This document shows positions 21,046-30,996 of a DNA stretch of 64,000 nucleotides, piece by piece (position 1 is the first letter of the stretch; the number at the start of each line of letters is the position of its first letter). The stretch is from Notospermus geniculatus (lineage: Eukaryota > Nemertea > Pilidiophora > Heteronemertea > Lineidae). The stretch is taken from the NCBI GenBank assembly GCA_002633025.1, contig NMRB01001523.1, positions 53,927 through 117,926 on the forward strand. Reading direction: 5' to 3'. Below the pieces are notes generated by a model. That model saw nothing but the letters and a program-made list of their open reading frames with translations. It did not search any database and was not told where the DNA came from. The translations under genes were made by a program, and so were the position numbers.

Positions 21046-21112
21046 AAGGCTGTAGAAGTAGAGCTGCCACCTCACGATAAAACCTTTAACCAAATTAACC
21101 CACTACTACACA
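21046..21112 (-). repeat. Gypsy 5' LTR end remnant
   Basis: The 67 bp nearly match 19714-19782. The stretch abuts the duplicated GPCR flank at 21113 on one side and the integrase fragment on the other. Confidence 0.6.
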
Positions 21113-21467
21113 TTCCTAGGACGCTGATTCCTGTCACACCTGTACTATTTTTGCACACTGCAAATGCATCATGCTGACGGCGGCATTCGGAACGATGTGA
21201 CGGCGGATGACTTTCTGAGCGTTGCACAACCAAATGCGTAGGGATTCGAAAAAGTTCGTACTTTATTCCTTTAAATAAAACATTTATTCGAGAACGGAAT
21301 GTTCAAATAGTAGTATTTTTACAAATACTGGGACAAATTCTATGATTACTTTATCAAATAATTTGTAAAATCGATGAGCACAAGAATCTTGTGCTGGGTT
21401 CCAGCCCTTTTCAGAGGTCTTAGCCGAGGAACGATGGTGGCGACCTCTTCAGATTGGCCACTGCTGT
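21113..21467 (-). other. GPCR 3' flank, duplicate copy B (empty site)
   Basis: This is the copy of 18537-19135 without the 246-bp insertion. It lies directly downstream of the GPCR stop on the minus strand and may include its 3' UTR. Confidence 0.7.
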
Positions 21468-22015
21468 CTACTTCACTCCCCTACAACATATGACATCCCT
21501 AATTTCGTTCACAACTTGTTTGGTGTCATCTCGGTACCTCTGTCCACCGCCGACACAGTAAAGGTAAAAATTGATGCAGTAGTTACAACACCACCATTTG
21601 AAGAATATCCAGTCGATGACGTTATAACGCAAATTCCAATACGGATTCTCCATGTCGTACACCTCGGCTACTTCCGGCAGGTCCATTATGACGTAAAAGA
21701 TTCGATACGGTAGCGACGTGATGACGTAAGCACATGACACGAAGATCAACATCCTGGTCAAAAACTGCCTTTCTTTCCCTTTGTCTTTATCGCCCTGTTG
21801 TTGTGTTTTTGACAACGCTGTTCTTTTTTTCGCGGCGGCACGGACAGTGACGATGATGATGATGTTACTGATGGCAATAATCAGGAAGGGAATCACGGTC
21901 CCGAAGACGAATTGAAACCCTGAGGCGAGGAGTTCAAATATTGTTTCTCCAGGGATATTGATGACGAGGATTTCGGCCCCTTTAAGAAGACGAACGGAAT
22001 GGGGAACCCGCGCAA
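21468..22015 (-). CDS. Rhodopsin-type GPCR, exon 3 (TM5-TM7 and tail)
   Basis: This is the last coding exon of the receptor spread over 39050-21468; stop at 21468. The acceptor ATATACAG at 22016 gives phase 1, matching the donor at 28861. After ECL2 (ARVPHSVRLLKGAEILV), TM5 reads TVIPFLIIAISNIIIIV with the family proline. A basic, Gln-rich loop 3 follows (KKRTALSKTQQQGDKDKG), then TM6 (MLIFVSCAYVITSLPYRIF, with SLPY in place of CWxP) and TM7 (CNYCINFYLYCVGG, with NFYLY in place of NPxxY). A helix-8-like QRYRDD and CC end the tail. ECL2 has no cysteine. It looks like a peptide-receptor-type orphan with the FMRFamide-receptor-like TM7 style; the ligand cannot be told. Confidence 0.85.
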
Positions 22016-23046
22016 CTGTATATCCCGATAGGGAGCGCTGCGAGCGGTTGTACCGAAGACGTTAAAAACAGAGCGAAGCATCGCAATGACGTCGCGTCAT
22101 GACGTCTGGCGCGGTGTAACATGGACGAGACGTCTTTAAAAAGTACAACCGCACACAGCGCCTCCTAGTGGCAACATTTCTGCACGTTTCTCATGTTAAA
22201 AGAGCACGGTATTGGATCTCAAATGCGTTATTTGACTGCCGACGTAGAGGGAGCCACCTAGCGGCAGTAATATGAAGTACAAAAATGCATTACAAAATGT
22301 ACGCAGTAAATCGGGTCATTCGCCGAGACGTAGTCAGACCCTTGGTTTGGAGATTGGCGCGGTGGCACCGGCTGTCGAGAAAAAGTGGCAATACCGTGCT
22401 CCTTTAATCCGTGAGTACGATGTTATTATCCAAGATGTCTCGTAAACAAGCAAAACGGTATTATTTCAAAATGTTGACACATTTTCGTAGGTCAAAGATA
22501 TTTGTCCGAGTTTTCGGCGACGCGCGAAGTCAATATGAACGCCCCGAAGATGGTAGAATTAGATCATAAGCTCGGGCTAAACCTTCCTATTGGAAATCCG
22601 TCTGCAAGTGGAAATGTTGTGTCACTGTAACCCTTACAATACCGGAAATCATGTCAGATTAGTGCCAAACATTGATTTTCAGTGCACATGCTGCACCGGA
22701 ATGAACACTGAAAATCAGTGACGGGCACAATGTAACTCTGATTTACTGTAAAGATGGATGGTGGCTACCAGTTCTCCCACCTGATGTCGTGAGGCCATTC
22801 ATTGTTCAAGCATTATACAAAACTACCAAACGCATCCTCTCAGACAATTATTTTACCTAAACTGTTGTGTCCATTGCGGCCCGCTTGGCCAGATGGATGG
22901 ATGGTACGCGGGATATATGGCGTATGCCGTACAATCGGCGGACATATTTTTCCGTACGTAAGCCATACGTACACTACACCGGACGTCCAGAGGATAATCC
23001 ATTGTACTATACGGCGGATATAAAAGTAGCTGTACGTCCGCCGTAT
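22016..23046. other. GPCR intron 2, left part
   Basis: No exon is seen. The stretch contains a CATTGATTTTCAGTGCAC/TGAACACTGAAAATCAGTG palindrome at about 22670-22720 and GGCGGACATA/TACGTCCGCC inverted words at about 22935-23045. Confidence 0.5.
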
Positions 23047-23915
23047 GTACGTCATTTTGCCTGTGTAGGTGTCAGTACGGCCATCGTCGATTAAATCGAA
23101 GGCCGATCTGCTCACCACTGCGTTCCCATCGCACGTCACCCTTCGAGAAATAGACCGGTACGCGGCGTATCTTGGCACGATGCCAACTTTACCGATCGAC
23201 CCAATGGCTGATATTCATAAAAACTAGCAAGTGCTTAGAAGCATCTGCTTGCTAGCATCTGCTATCTCACCAAGAATTAAGTAGAAGCATGTGCTTATAC
23301 TTAGTATCATATTCATAAAAAATAGCATTTGTTTGAGGTGCTTGACTTGTAAGTCTCAAGCAAATGCTTGACTCCTTCATGAGGACAATCAACCTTGAAA
23401 ATTCTAAGTGTATGCTTGTAAGCAGATGCTTTTTACGACACTTTATGAATATGAACTTTAGCAAATGCTTTCCAGTATAGAACCAAGGTTATATACTTTC
23501 ATGTGGTACAAACCGTGTTAAAATTGGCCCAGTACTATTTGAAATATTCAAGGTAGTAGGTGTAGATAAACTTATGTCAATGCCTGTACGTCATTTTGCC
23601 TGTATAGGTGTCAGTACGGCCATCGTCGATTAAATCGAAGGCCGATCTGCTCACCACTGCGTTCCCATCGCACGTCACCCTTCGAAAAATAGACCGGTAC
23701 GCGGCGTATCTTGGCACGATGCCAACTTTACCGATCGACCCATTATATTGCACTTTATATCGGGTCTTCGGCTACCACTGTTTCAAATTTTACAACATCG
23801 GTTCTGATTGGCCTCCTCTTCGAGAGGCAGCAGATCCGCCGCTGACCGGTCTATTTCTCGAAGGGTGACGTGCGATGTAACACAGTGGTGAGCAGATCGG
23901 CCTTCCATTATCGAA
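23047..23915. repeat. 158-bp direct duplication plus inverted third copy around a hairpin element
   Basis: Positions 23047-23204 and 23588-23745 are nearly identical (GTCAGTACGGCCATCGTCG ... ACTTTACCGATCGACCCA). An inverted partial copy (GACCGGTCTATTTCTCGAAG ...) lies at about 23822-23915. The stretch 23213-23480 between the direct copies is a palindrome-rich element built from AAGCAAATGCTT-like words. Confidence 0.75.
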
Positions 23916-23929
23916 AGAGAAGGCAAGCA

Positions 23930-24120
23930 CAAAAATTGACACACAATATACATGTATGATAAATAAAAAGGCAATTTCCAGAATGTTTGCGAATTATCGA
24001 CCCCAACCGGGGTCTTCTCCAGGCTGGAACTTTACAATCCGAAACTCTAGAGCAGATTGAGCTGAAACCCAAATGTAGATCTGAAGTATACCATCCAAAC
24101 AGGACGTGACAGCAATTAAA
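23930..24120 (-). repeat. Left outer inverted repeat, Penelope-like terminal sequence
   Basis: Positions 23930-24120 are the inverse of about 25992-26165, and the same sequence occurs at 40945-41070. The minus strand carries CCTGGAGAAGACCCCGGTTG, the type of block found at the terminal repeats of Penelope-like elements, where a small ribozyme-like fold precedes a CGAAA-like stretch. Identification is by pattern only. Confidence 0.5.
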
Positions 24121-24400
24121 GCTGAACTAGATCAACAAAAAGCCCCCATGCGACGAGCAAGAGAAATGCTAACGCCCTGCAAACACCTCACACGAAGGCT
24201 CAGAACATGATAGACCGGACAATGCCAGGAGGGCGCCACCTTATTTGTCTTCGAGCTGTCAAGGTGTCAACATCCTCTGGTGAGCTCCTGCTGAACACTT
24301 TTGTGAAAGAGGAAAAAAGTTCGACCCAGCTGGGAATCGAACCGGCGCCCTGTTGTCTTTGCTCCGCCGTCTTCCCCATTCCGCCACCGATATTGTTGGT
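24121..24400 (-). repeat. tRNA-headed SINE
   Basis: On the minus strand the head carries TGGCGGAATGGGGAAGACG (A-box-like) and GGTTCGATTCCCAGC (B box), followed by an A-rich link and a body with GGTCTATCATGTTCTGAGC. The body matches 11291 and 12075. It is inserted at the TTAA end of the flanking repeat. Confidence 0.65.
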
Positions 24401-24485
24401 AGGCTTCGTGTGTTTTCTCTTGTTCATAGTATTATTACGCAAATCGAAGGCCTACGTCTATGACAAACACAAATCATGTTCTTGT

Positions 24486-24564
24486 CAGCTGGCTCGTTGG
24501 CCGAGTGGATAAAGTGTTGGATTACGAATCAGAAGGTGGACGGTTCGAATCCCGTCTAAATTGA
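24486..24564 (+). repeat. tRNA-like sequence, probably a SINE head cut by the gap
   Basis: The stretch reads TGGCCGAGTGGATAAAGTG (D-arm/A-box type) and GGTTCGAATCCCGTC (B box) at tRNA spacing. The anticodon stem does not close cleanly around a 7-base loop, so I call it a tRNA-derived head, not a functional tRNA gene. It runs into the assembly gap. Confidence 0.5.
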
Positions 24565-25065
24565 NNNNNNNNNNNNNNNNNNNNNNNNNNNNNNNNNNNN
24601 NNNNNNNNNNNNNNNNNNNNNNNNNNNNNNNNNNNNNNNNNNNNNNNNNNNNNNNNNNNNNNNNNNNNNNNNNNNNNNNNNNNNNNNNNNNNNNNNNNNN
24701 NNNNNNNNNNNNNNNNNNNNNNNNNNNNNNNNNNNNNNNNNNNNNNNNNNNNNNNNNNNNNNNNNNNNNNNNNNNNNNNNNNNNNNNNNNNNNNNNNNNN
24801 NNNNNNNNNNNNNNNNNNNNNNNNNNNNNNNNNNNNNNNNNNNNNNNNNNNNNNNNNNNNNNNNNNNNNNNNNNNNNNNNNNNNNNNNNNNNNNNNNNNN
24901 NNNNNNNNNNNNNNNNNNNNNNNNNNNNNNNNNNNNNNNNNNNNNNNNNNNNNNNNNNNNNNNNNNNNNNNNNNNNNNNNNNNNNNNNNNNNNNNNNNNN
25001 NNNNNNNNNNNNNNNNNNNNNNNNNNNNNNNNNNNNNNNNNNNNNNNNNNNNNNNNNNNNNNNNN
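24565..25065. other. Assembly gap
   Basis: A run of 501 N; the true length is unknown. Confidence 1.
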
Positions 25066-25274
25066 GTCTACTGTTTGCATAATTAATGGGGTCTAATTAG
25101 GCCTTAATTTTCATTGGTCCATACTGATCGGTGGTCATGAATATTCACTAATGTTTGCTTGCCATTTAAGACTAATTTCTGGGTATTCGGCAAGCATTTG
25201 CTTGCCAAATAACCACTTCCTTATAAAATATAGCTTGGAGGAATTAAACTAACAGTATAATCCCCCCAAGACTA

Positions 25275-25965
25275 TGGTAAGAGTAATTGATATTAAACAA
25301 ATGTGTGAGGAAGTGATAACAAATTAGGCCTATAAAAAGAAATGAAGAGCAAGATAATAAGAAACGAAGAGGCAACAGTAAAGAAAGGCGTAAAAGATTA
25401 ACAAGAAAGGAAGCCTAGGTGAACGGCAACTACAAACCCCTGACCAACGAAAAATTAGAAACAGACAATGGAGGACAAAGGCCTAAAAAGAGGAACCCTG
25501 TCCTCCAAGGAAAAGGGTCTATTAAAGGGAAAAAGGGGTTGCAAAGCATTGACCAGCGAACAAAATAGGAGAAGAGCATGCAGACAAGGCCTAGTAAAAG
25601 GACGACTGTCCCCCGGCCCTGACATCCAGTCCTCCAAAGCAACGGCCCTTGTCTTCCATTGCTCTTCTCCTATTTTGTTCGCTGGTCAGTGCTTTGCAAC
25701 CCCTCTTTTCCCTTTAGTAGACCATTTTCCTTGGAGGACAGGGTTCCTCTTTTTAGGCCTTTGTCTTCCATTGTCTGTTTCTAATTTTTCGTTGGTCAGG
25801 GGTTTGTAGTTGCCGTTCACTTAGGCTTCCTTTCTGGTTAATCTTTTATGCCTTTCTTTTACTGTTGCCTCTTCGTTTCTTATTATCTTGCTCTTCATTT
25901 CTTTTTACAGGCCTAATTTGTTATCACTTCCTCATACATTTGTTTAATATCAATTACTCTTACCA
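25275..25965. mobile_element. Large palindrome, arms over 300 bp
   Basis: The left arm (from TGGTAAGAGTAATTGATAT at 25275) reads as the complement of the right arm ending at 25965 through nearly its whole length, turning near 25600-25640. Both strands hold matching open frames (for example 25468-25809), which only reflect the symmetry. Together with the outer inverted repeats at 23930-24120 and 25992-26170 it forms a foldback structure of about 2.2 kb that contains the gap. Confidence 0.8.
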
Positions 25966-25991
25966 AGAATATATAAGTACCTTTCCTTAAT

Positions 25992-26170
25992 TGCTGTCAC
26001 GTCACGTCCTGTTTGGATGGGATACTTCAGATCTACATTTGGGTTTCAGCTCAGTCTGTTCTAGAGTTTCGGATTGTAAAGTTCCAGCCTGAAGAAGACC
26101 CCGGTTGGGGTCTAAAATTTGCAAACATTCTGGAAATTGCCTTTTTATTTATCAATCGATTATCGAAAGA
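25992..26170 (+). repeat. Right outer inverted repeat, Penelope-like terminal sequence
   Basis: This is the inverse of 23930-24120, with CCTGAAGAAGACCCCGGTTG and GGGGTCTAAAATTTGC. It ends near AATTGCCTTTTTATTTATCA. Confidence 0.5.
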
Positions 26171-26460
26171 TGCACCACGGCCCAATTCAATGCATAGCGG
26201 ACCCATTTATTCTTGATCGAGCGACAATCACGTGGATTTTCCCTGTGTATTGGTCCGCTAGAACTTCGCTGTCATCTTTTGGCAATACGCGCGGCTGACT
26301 GCTCCTACTAGGGAGTTTTCGCAAAGCCCCCGAAACGCCAACGCGAACGCCAAACCGATTGTTCGATGCCACGAAGAGAGCACCGAACAAAAGGATAGAC
26401 GTTCGCGTTGGCGTTTTTGGGGCTTTGCGAAAACTGTACTATTTTACCTAAAGGGCTCCG
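26171..26460. mobile_element. Hairpin MITE with AGTTTTCGCAAAGCCCC arms
   Basis: The arms are AGTTTTCGCAAAGCCCCCGA (from about 26311) and the complement ending near 26433; the inner arm word is CGCCAACGCGAACG. A BEL-like or 2042-type word (TCATCTTTTGGCAATACGCG) sits just to the left. Confidence 0.7.
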
Positions 26461-28133
26461 CACACTAGCGACTAATTGAGGCGAACAGCGACGCGACTGT
26501 CGACTAGCTACCAGTGTGGTGACTCAAATCTGAGGATACGCATTGTAAGAGCTTCCTGTCTAGCAGACGACACATTTTAGCTTACTAAATAGGCATCGAC
26601 CTCAAGTTAATCTCATAGATAGTTGAAGCTGATATTGTAATACAGGTATATGACCAATAATTGACCCGTAATATGCGATAACACTTATAAAAATTGGGAA
26701 TTTACAAAACTGGGTGTACGCATTGTAAGACTGCCTGTCTGAACAAGTGTACGCATTGTAAGACGACACAAATTGTTTCAAAACATAGCCGATTTAACTA
26801 TTCTGCCAAGGTGTTAGCTCAATGAAATGGACCCAAGACAGACTCCAAAGTGCAAATCTGACTCGTTGTGACAAAATGGCCATATCTACGGAACGGAAGC
26901 AGCACGGCGACGGGACTAGCGCCAAAAGAAAGAGGAGGAAAAAGTAGCTTCATTTGGCTTGTTGTACTTGACTCGATGACGCGAAGACTCGATGGCGCGA
27001 TTACTCGATGACCGCCGAAATTATTCAATGAAATTCAGCTCGTTATTTCTAAGAAGTGGAATGGATCAACGGCGGAAGTGGACCGTCGTAGTGTCGCCAG
27101 CTACCATTAGGTAAATTAAGCTTGATATTCAACCTAAATCATGAAATGAAGGATAGCCTCGAACTACGCCATTAGCTCCTAAGTCCTTGAGAATTTACTA
27201 TGGGTCCCTTTTGAAAAGTTGTAGGGATTGGTCTTTCTCCCTACTCCAAACCTCGGAGGAGGTTTAGCGGTAATTTTCAGCCCTTTTGAGCAATGATCCT
27301 ACTGCATGTTCCTCACCTTCCTAAAAATGTTGCATAGTAACCCAGTGTTCTGAAATGGGGAACTCGAATTAAAATAAGGCATTCACCAATAATGCAGGAA
27401 ATTTAATTGGCCTTCTTCGCGCCTTCGAGTCATCGAGTCAAGTACAACAAGCCGCTTCATTTTGACCAATTTTCAGACGCGTAGGAGCAACGGTTATCGA
27501 GATATAGACGTTTACGAAAGACGAAAACGTAGGCAGAATGCGACTGTTCCCTCACAAGTTGCATCTTCGGCTCTGGCCTGTTTCTCTCACAGACATTTTG
27601 GAAGAAGCAAACCTGCATGAGGTCGTGGCCCAGTCAGTTGCCTCCAGAATGAGTGTCTTGTCACCAGTTTTGGTTGCATATTTTGGGAGCTAGGTGCGTT
27701 CTTGTAGAGACATCAGAAATTCATGTTAGGAAATGTACACTTTTCAAATTATGCCGGGCGCGTAAGGGTTAACACTTTCCTCAAACGCGACATCCGACGG
27801 GTTTTCCTAGACCGCCACACAAATAATTATGCGAACGTAAACACTGGGGACGAGGTTCTATCAAAAATCTGTTAAAATGGGTTAATGACGTTTTCAAATT
27901 CAGTCGGTCAAGATGTAGCCTACATTTTGTACTACTCCCATTGATTTCGAAGCGGCAGATTTTGCAGAATAGGCCTCCGAAGTTTGGCTCTCTAATGCAT
28001 TTCCCATTAAACTAAAATCCTTCTTTCGCCTTTTTCTCAAAATGGTGCTTGATATCAAATGTCATGGCGCCACAACAAACCCCGCGAGCCATTTGCTTTA
28101 ACATTTGTGCCCATGGCCTGCTTGACCAGCTCA
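26461..28133. other. GPCR intron 2, repeat-bearing
   Basis: No exon is seen. ACGCATTGTAAGA occurs three times (about 26535, 26716 and 26751). GGCTTGTTGTACTTGACTCG at about 26957 is inverted at about 27430-27452, marking foldback ends around 27 kb. The frame at 26819-27028 is not supported. Confidence 0.5.
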
Positions 28134-28598
28134 GGCCGAATGGGTGAATGTCGTCCTGGGTGACCCTAAATGTCACCCACGATAAAACTCGGTCACCCAG
28201 TTCGAAAATTGCGCCATTTTAAAACCGGCCGCCGAGGATGGTGATTGATGCTAGTGGAACATCTGTCAAGTAGCGGTCGCGAAATCATGAACAAACTTGA
28301 GTGACGTTTTTGCATCATAAAATCAGAATGAAACATGCATCTAAAACAGCAATATGCGTCTTCATCGTCTGATGAGGAAGACCAAGGGATGATGTGGAGA
28401 TCTCAGAATTCGTTTTCAGCTGCACGAAGAGCGTACAGCTTACCTCGGCGGCAGGTGTTAAAATGGGGCGATTTTCAATCTGGGTGACGTTTAGGGTCTA
28501 AACGTCACCCAGCCTTGTCCTGGGGGACGTTTAGGGTCACCCAGTTTTGTCCTGGGTGACATTTAGGGTCACCCAGGACGACATTCACCCATTCGGCC
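28134..28598. mobile_element. MITE with GGCCGAATGGGTGAATG ends and 7-bp duplication
   Basis: The ends are GGCCGAATGGGTGAATGTCG and complement. CAGCTCA flanks both sides (28127-28133 and 28599-28605). Subterminal repeats of CCTGGGTGAC(G/A)TTTAGGGTC occur several times on the right. The arm word GTCGTCCTGGGT is shared with the MITE at 2962 and with 50850-50940. Confidence 0.8.
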
Positions 28599-28860
28599 CA
28601 GCTCAGCCAGCGGCCATTGAATGGTATTAGGCGGTCGGTCCATTCACGAGATTTTCGAGCGGCAGACGCTCGAAAGTATTGTTTGTTTCTGCTGCGTTGG
28701 TCGTGGACAAAGGATGTGACATCGCGCGGCGCGAAAATCGCGTGAATGGATTCTTAGCCTTAAGCTTCTGACGTCATATGTGGTGAGAACTATCAGTATC
28801 AGACCGCCATCTGTGTTGAAAAGGCCTATAGCAGACTTTTTTTTCTGTAAAACAGCATAC

Positions 28861-29081
28861 CAGTAACAGGGTCGCGTACGTGTTCCATTGTGAAAAAAAC
28901 CTTGAGATTGACCAGTACGACGCCAATGATTGATACTAAAATGGTTTTCTTCGCCCTGCTTGTGGTGCACATGGTTGGTGCCATTAACGGAAACCGCACA
29001 GCGATAAGACGATCTACGCTCATCTCGGCTAAAAATAGCCCGGAGAGCATCCCGAAGGTGAAGAGAAAGTACCACAAGAAT
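28861..29081 (-). CDS. Rhodopsin-type GPCR, exon 2 (TM3-TM4)
   Basis: This 221-nt exon lies between acceptor CTCGTTACAG and donor TG|GTATGC, phase 2 in and phase 1 out, which fits exons 1 and 3. It encodes FLWYFLFTFGMLSGLFLAEM (TM3), then SVDRLIAVRFPLMAP with DRL at the DRY position, and TM4 KKTILVSIIGVVLVNLKVFF. The TM3-start cysteine expected 25 residues before the DRY arginine is a tyrosine of exon 1 (the residue before the split lysine codon). The exon stands between the LINE-bearing intron 1 and the MITE-rich intron 2. Confidence 0.85.
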
Positions 29082-29134
29082 CTGTAACGAGATAAATGAA
29101 TATAGATGAGATCAAACTTCGTAATAAGGTCATT

Positions 29135-29680
29135 GCCATGGATAATTCGCGCATGCGCAGTTTGCCGTTTTCCTTGGTCCAAGCCGGAAGTCAATGTTTT
29201 AATGGCTTTCAACGAAGGATTTGCCGGTGGGTCGCACAATTTTGCCGTTTTCTATTGGTTTTTCACCCAGCTTTGCGCTTATACGTGTGTGAGTCCTCGA
29301 GATAATCACCTGGCGCTCCTGAAAATCGTTACCATCATGAAAATCGGGTGCGATTTACAGAAAAATTCGCCCAGGTTGGGTCTCCGAATGGACAAAAATG
29401 GCGATGCACGTGGCCGGTCGATCGCCAATTCACCCCATTCTTCGCACAACCTTTGGGAAACCAGCGGGGAAACCAGTGGGTTTTCCGTTCCTCAAGTAGT
29501 ACCAGACCCGTTCACAGTGTAATTAAGGGCTCCCCTGCAAAAATATCGAAGAGAACCACCAAAAATGCTGCCCATTGCACCGGAATCCTTCGTTGAAACC
29601 AATGAAAACACAGCAGCTTCCGTGTTGACAAGGAAAACGGCTACTGCGCATGTGCGGGTTGCCAAGAAGTTGCCAGTTGG
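29135..29680. mobile_element. Imperfect long-TIR element in the GPCR intron
   Basis: The arms are inverted: GCGCATGCGCAGTTTGCCG and AACGAAGGATTTGCCGG at the left against CCGGAATCCTTCGTT and AACGGCTACTGCGCATGTGC at the right. The CGCATGCGC words resemble NRF1 sites but belong to the arms. Confidence 0.5.
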
Positions 29681-29693
29681 AAGGAGTTCAAGA

Positions 29694-29717
29694 TGGCGGT
29701 GTATTTGAATCAAATGT
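29694..29717 (+). other. Possible short first coding exon
   Basis: AAGATGGCGG context opens MAVYLNQ and runs into AAAT|GTGAGT, a strong donor. With no downstream partner found and repeat arms directly upstream, this may be chance. Confidence 0.2.
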
Positions 29718-29952
29718 GAGTAGCTCGAAACGTTTTTGATTCTGGTCTGGTTTAGGGAGCTGAAGGACTTATTTCTATATGTGATATGTGCGTATGAAAC
29801 TTCGGAGGACTATGTGACAAAATCCTGAAAGAACTTGACGACTGGAAAGTATGTTTTTGGAAGTTGACGCCCATTCACCCTCGAACAGTGTACTGAACTG
29901 ACTGTTGTGCATGTCATATTTCATAGGCTTTTCTGCATAGTGCACATGTCAT

Positions 29953-30996
29953 ATGTATACGAATGTGAACATGTCAATCAAAATGCGTGAAACCCAACGT
30001 TCTAGTTCGAAACGCCTTAGGACAGAAACGGGAGAGGACGTTAGTGACTCGAGTTTTACCGAATCCTTAATTTCTGCTCTACAAAATGCCAAAGTTCAAA
30101 GTGGTCTTAGAGAGGCAATTTTCAGAGACTCGGAGAAATTCATCCGGGATACAGTTGAGACAATTGTCAAAGATGAGATTCGTAAGTACGAAGCCAAATA
30201 TGAAAAACTAAATGAGAGACTTGAGCACTTGGAGCAATACTCAAGGAGATGGAGTCTCCGTATTGCAGGTATTCCTGAACATGATGGCGAGAACACAGAT
30301 GATATAGTGCTCAACTTACTTAGCCAGGAACTCGATATATGGCTAGATTTGAGAGACATAAATCGTAGCCACCGGGTTGGAAGACGTCAACAAGGAAAGC
30401 CGAGGGAAATTATTGTAAAATTCGTTAGTCACAACGTCAAATACCATGTTTATTGGAATCGGTTTAAACTCCCCCAGTCGATATACATGCGGGAGGACTT
30501 AACGAAACAACGATCGAGTCTCTTTTATGAGGCACGAATGGCCAAAAAAGAGAACGTGTTCGCTAAGACTTGGACCAACGACGGTCGCATCTACGCTGAA
30601 ACGAAACATCGCAAAATAGTGCACATCCCTGATGTTAGTTCTCTTAGAGCTCTTATTCAACGCATCAATTCGCTCGAAGCTCCTCCAGGCACAGCGTCCG
30701 AATCCGATTGTGGCCACCAACCAAGGTCTAAAGTACGCGATCCTCCCCGGCGAACACAGTCGCCAAGTAGATCTGCGTCTCGTGGCGTACCGCGACGCTC
30801 ACCGGCCACAACTTCTAAACTCGTGTCCGACCAAAATCGGGTAGAACTCCAGCCGCCACCTAAGAAACCTCAGAAGCAGTCAGCGCTGCCGTTTAAACCA
30901 ATGCAGACTCCGAAAAACGATGACTCTTCTGACGATCCTAGAAGAGAAAAGAGGAGTCCAGCTTCCATGGAAACGGACCACGCCCCGCCTACCTAG
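29953..30996 (+). CDS. LINE ORF1 protein (coiled coil, RRM-like, basic tail)
   Basis: This 347-codon intact frame starts at the ATG at 29953. A coiled coil spans about residues 60-95 (KYEAKYEKLNERLEHLEQYS) and is followed by an RRM-like stretch (SLRIAGIPEHDGENTDDIV near 101-120; PREIIVKFVS near 150-160) of the kind found in ORF1 of Jockey/CR1-group LINEs. Residues from about 245 on are low-complexity, basic and Pro/Ser-rich. Such proteins trimerise, bind the LINE RNA and act as nucleic-acid chaperones in the RNP. The frame has no stop, although ORF2 of the same copy is clearly damaged, so ORF1 may have been spared by chance or the insertion is fairly young. Confidence 0.8.
   Translation: MYTNVNMSIKMRETQRSSSKRLRTETGEDVSDSSFTESLISALQNAKVQSGLREAIFRDSEKFIRDTVETIVKDEIRKYEAKYEKLNERLEHLEQYSRRWSLRIAGIPEHDGENTDDIVLNLLSQELDIWLDLRDINRSHRVGRRQQGKPREIIVKFVSHNVKYHVYWNRFKLPQSIYMREDLTKQRSSLFYEARMAKKENVFAKTWTNDGRIYAETKHRKIVHIPDVSSLRALIQRINSLEAPPGTASESDCGHQPRSKVRDPPRRTQSPSRSASRGVPRRSPATTSKLVSDQNRVELQPPPKKPQKQSALPFKPMQTPKNDDSSDDPRREKRSPASMETDHAPPT

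Noticed and set aside
24486-24564. Functional tRNA gene
   Set aside because: A and B boxes are present but the anticodon arm does not fold normally and the 3' side runs into the gap; a SINE head is more likely.
24556-25082. Long open frames on both strands
   Set aside because: They are translations of the run of N.
25468-25809. 113-codon frame with a matching frame on the opposite strand
   Set aside because: It lies across a palindrome, so both frames follow from the symmetry.
28890-29087. Plus-strand frame opposite the GPCR exon
   Set aside because: It is a shadow of exon 2.
29135-29160. NRF1-type promoter site (CGCATGCGC)
   Set aside because: The word is part of the inverted arms of a repeat, so it need not mark a promoter.
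30096-30359. Minus-strand frame inside LINE ORF1
   Set aside because: It is a shadow of the plus-strand ORF1.
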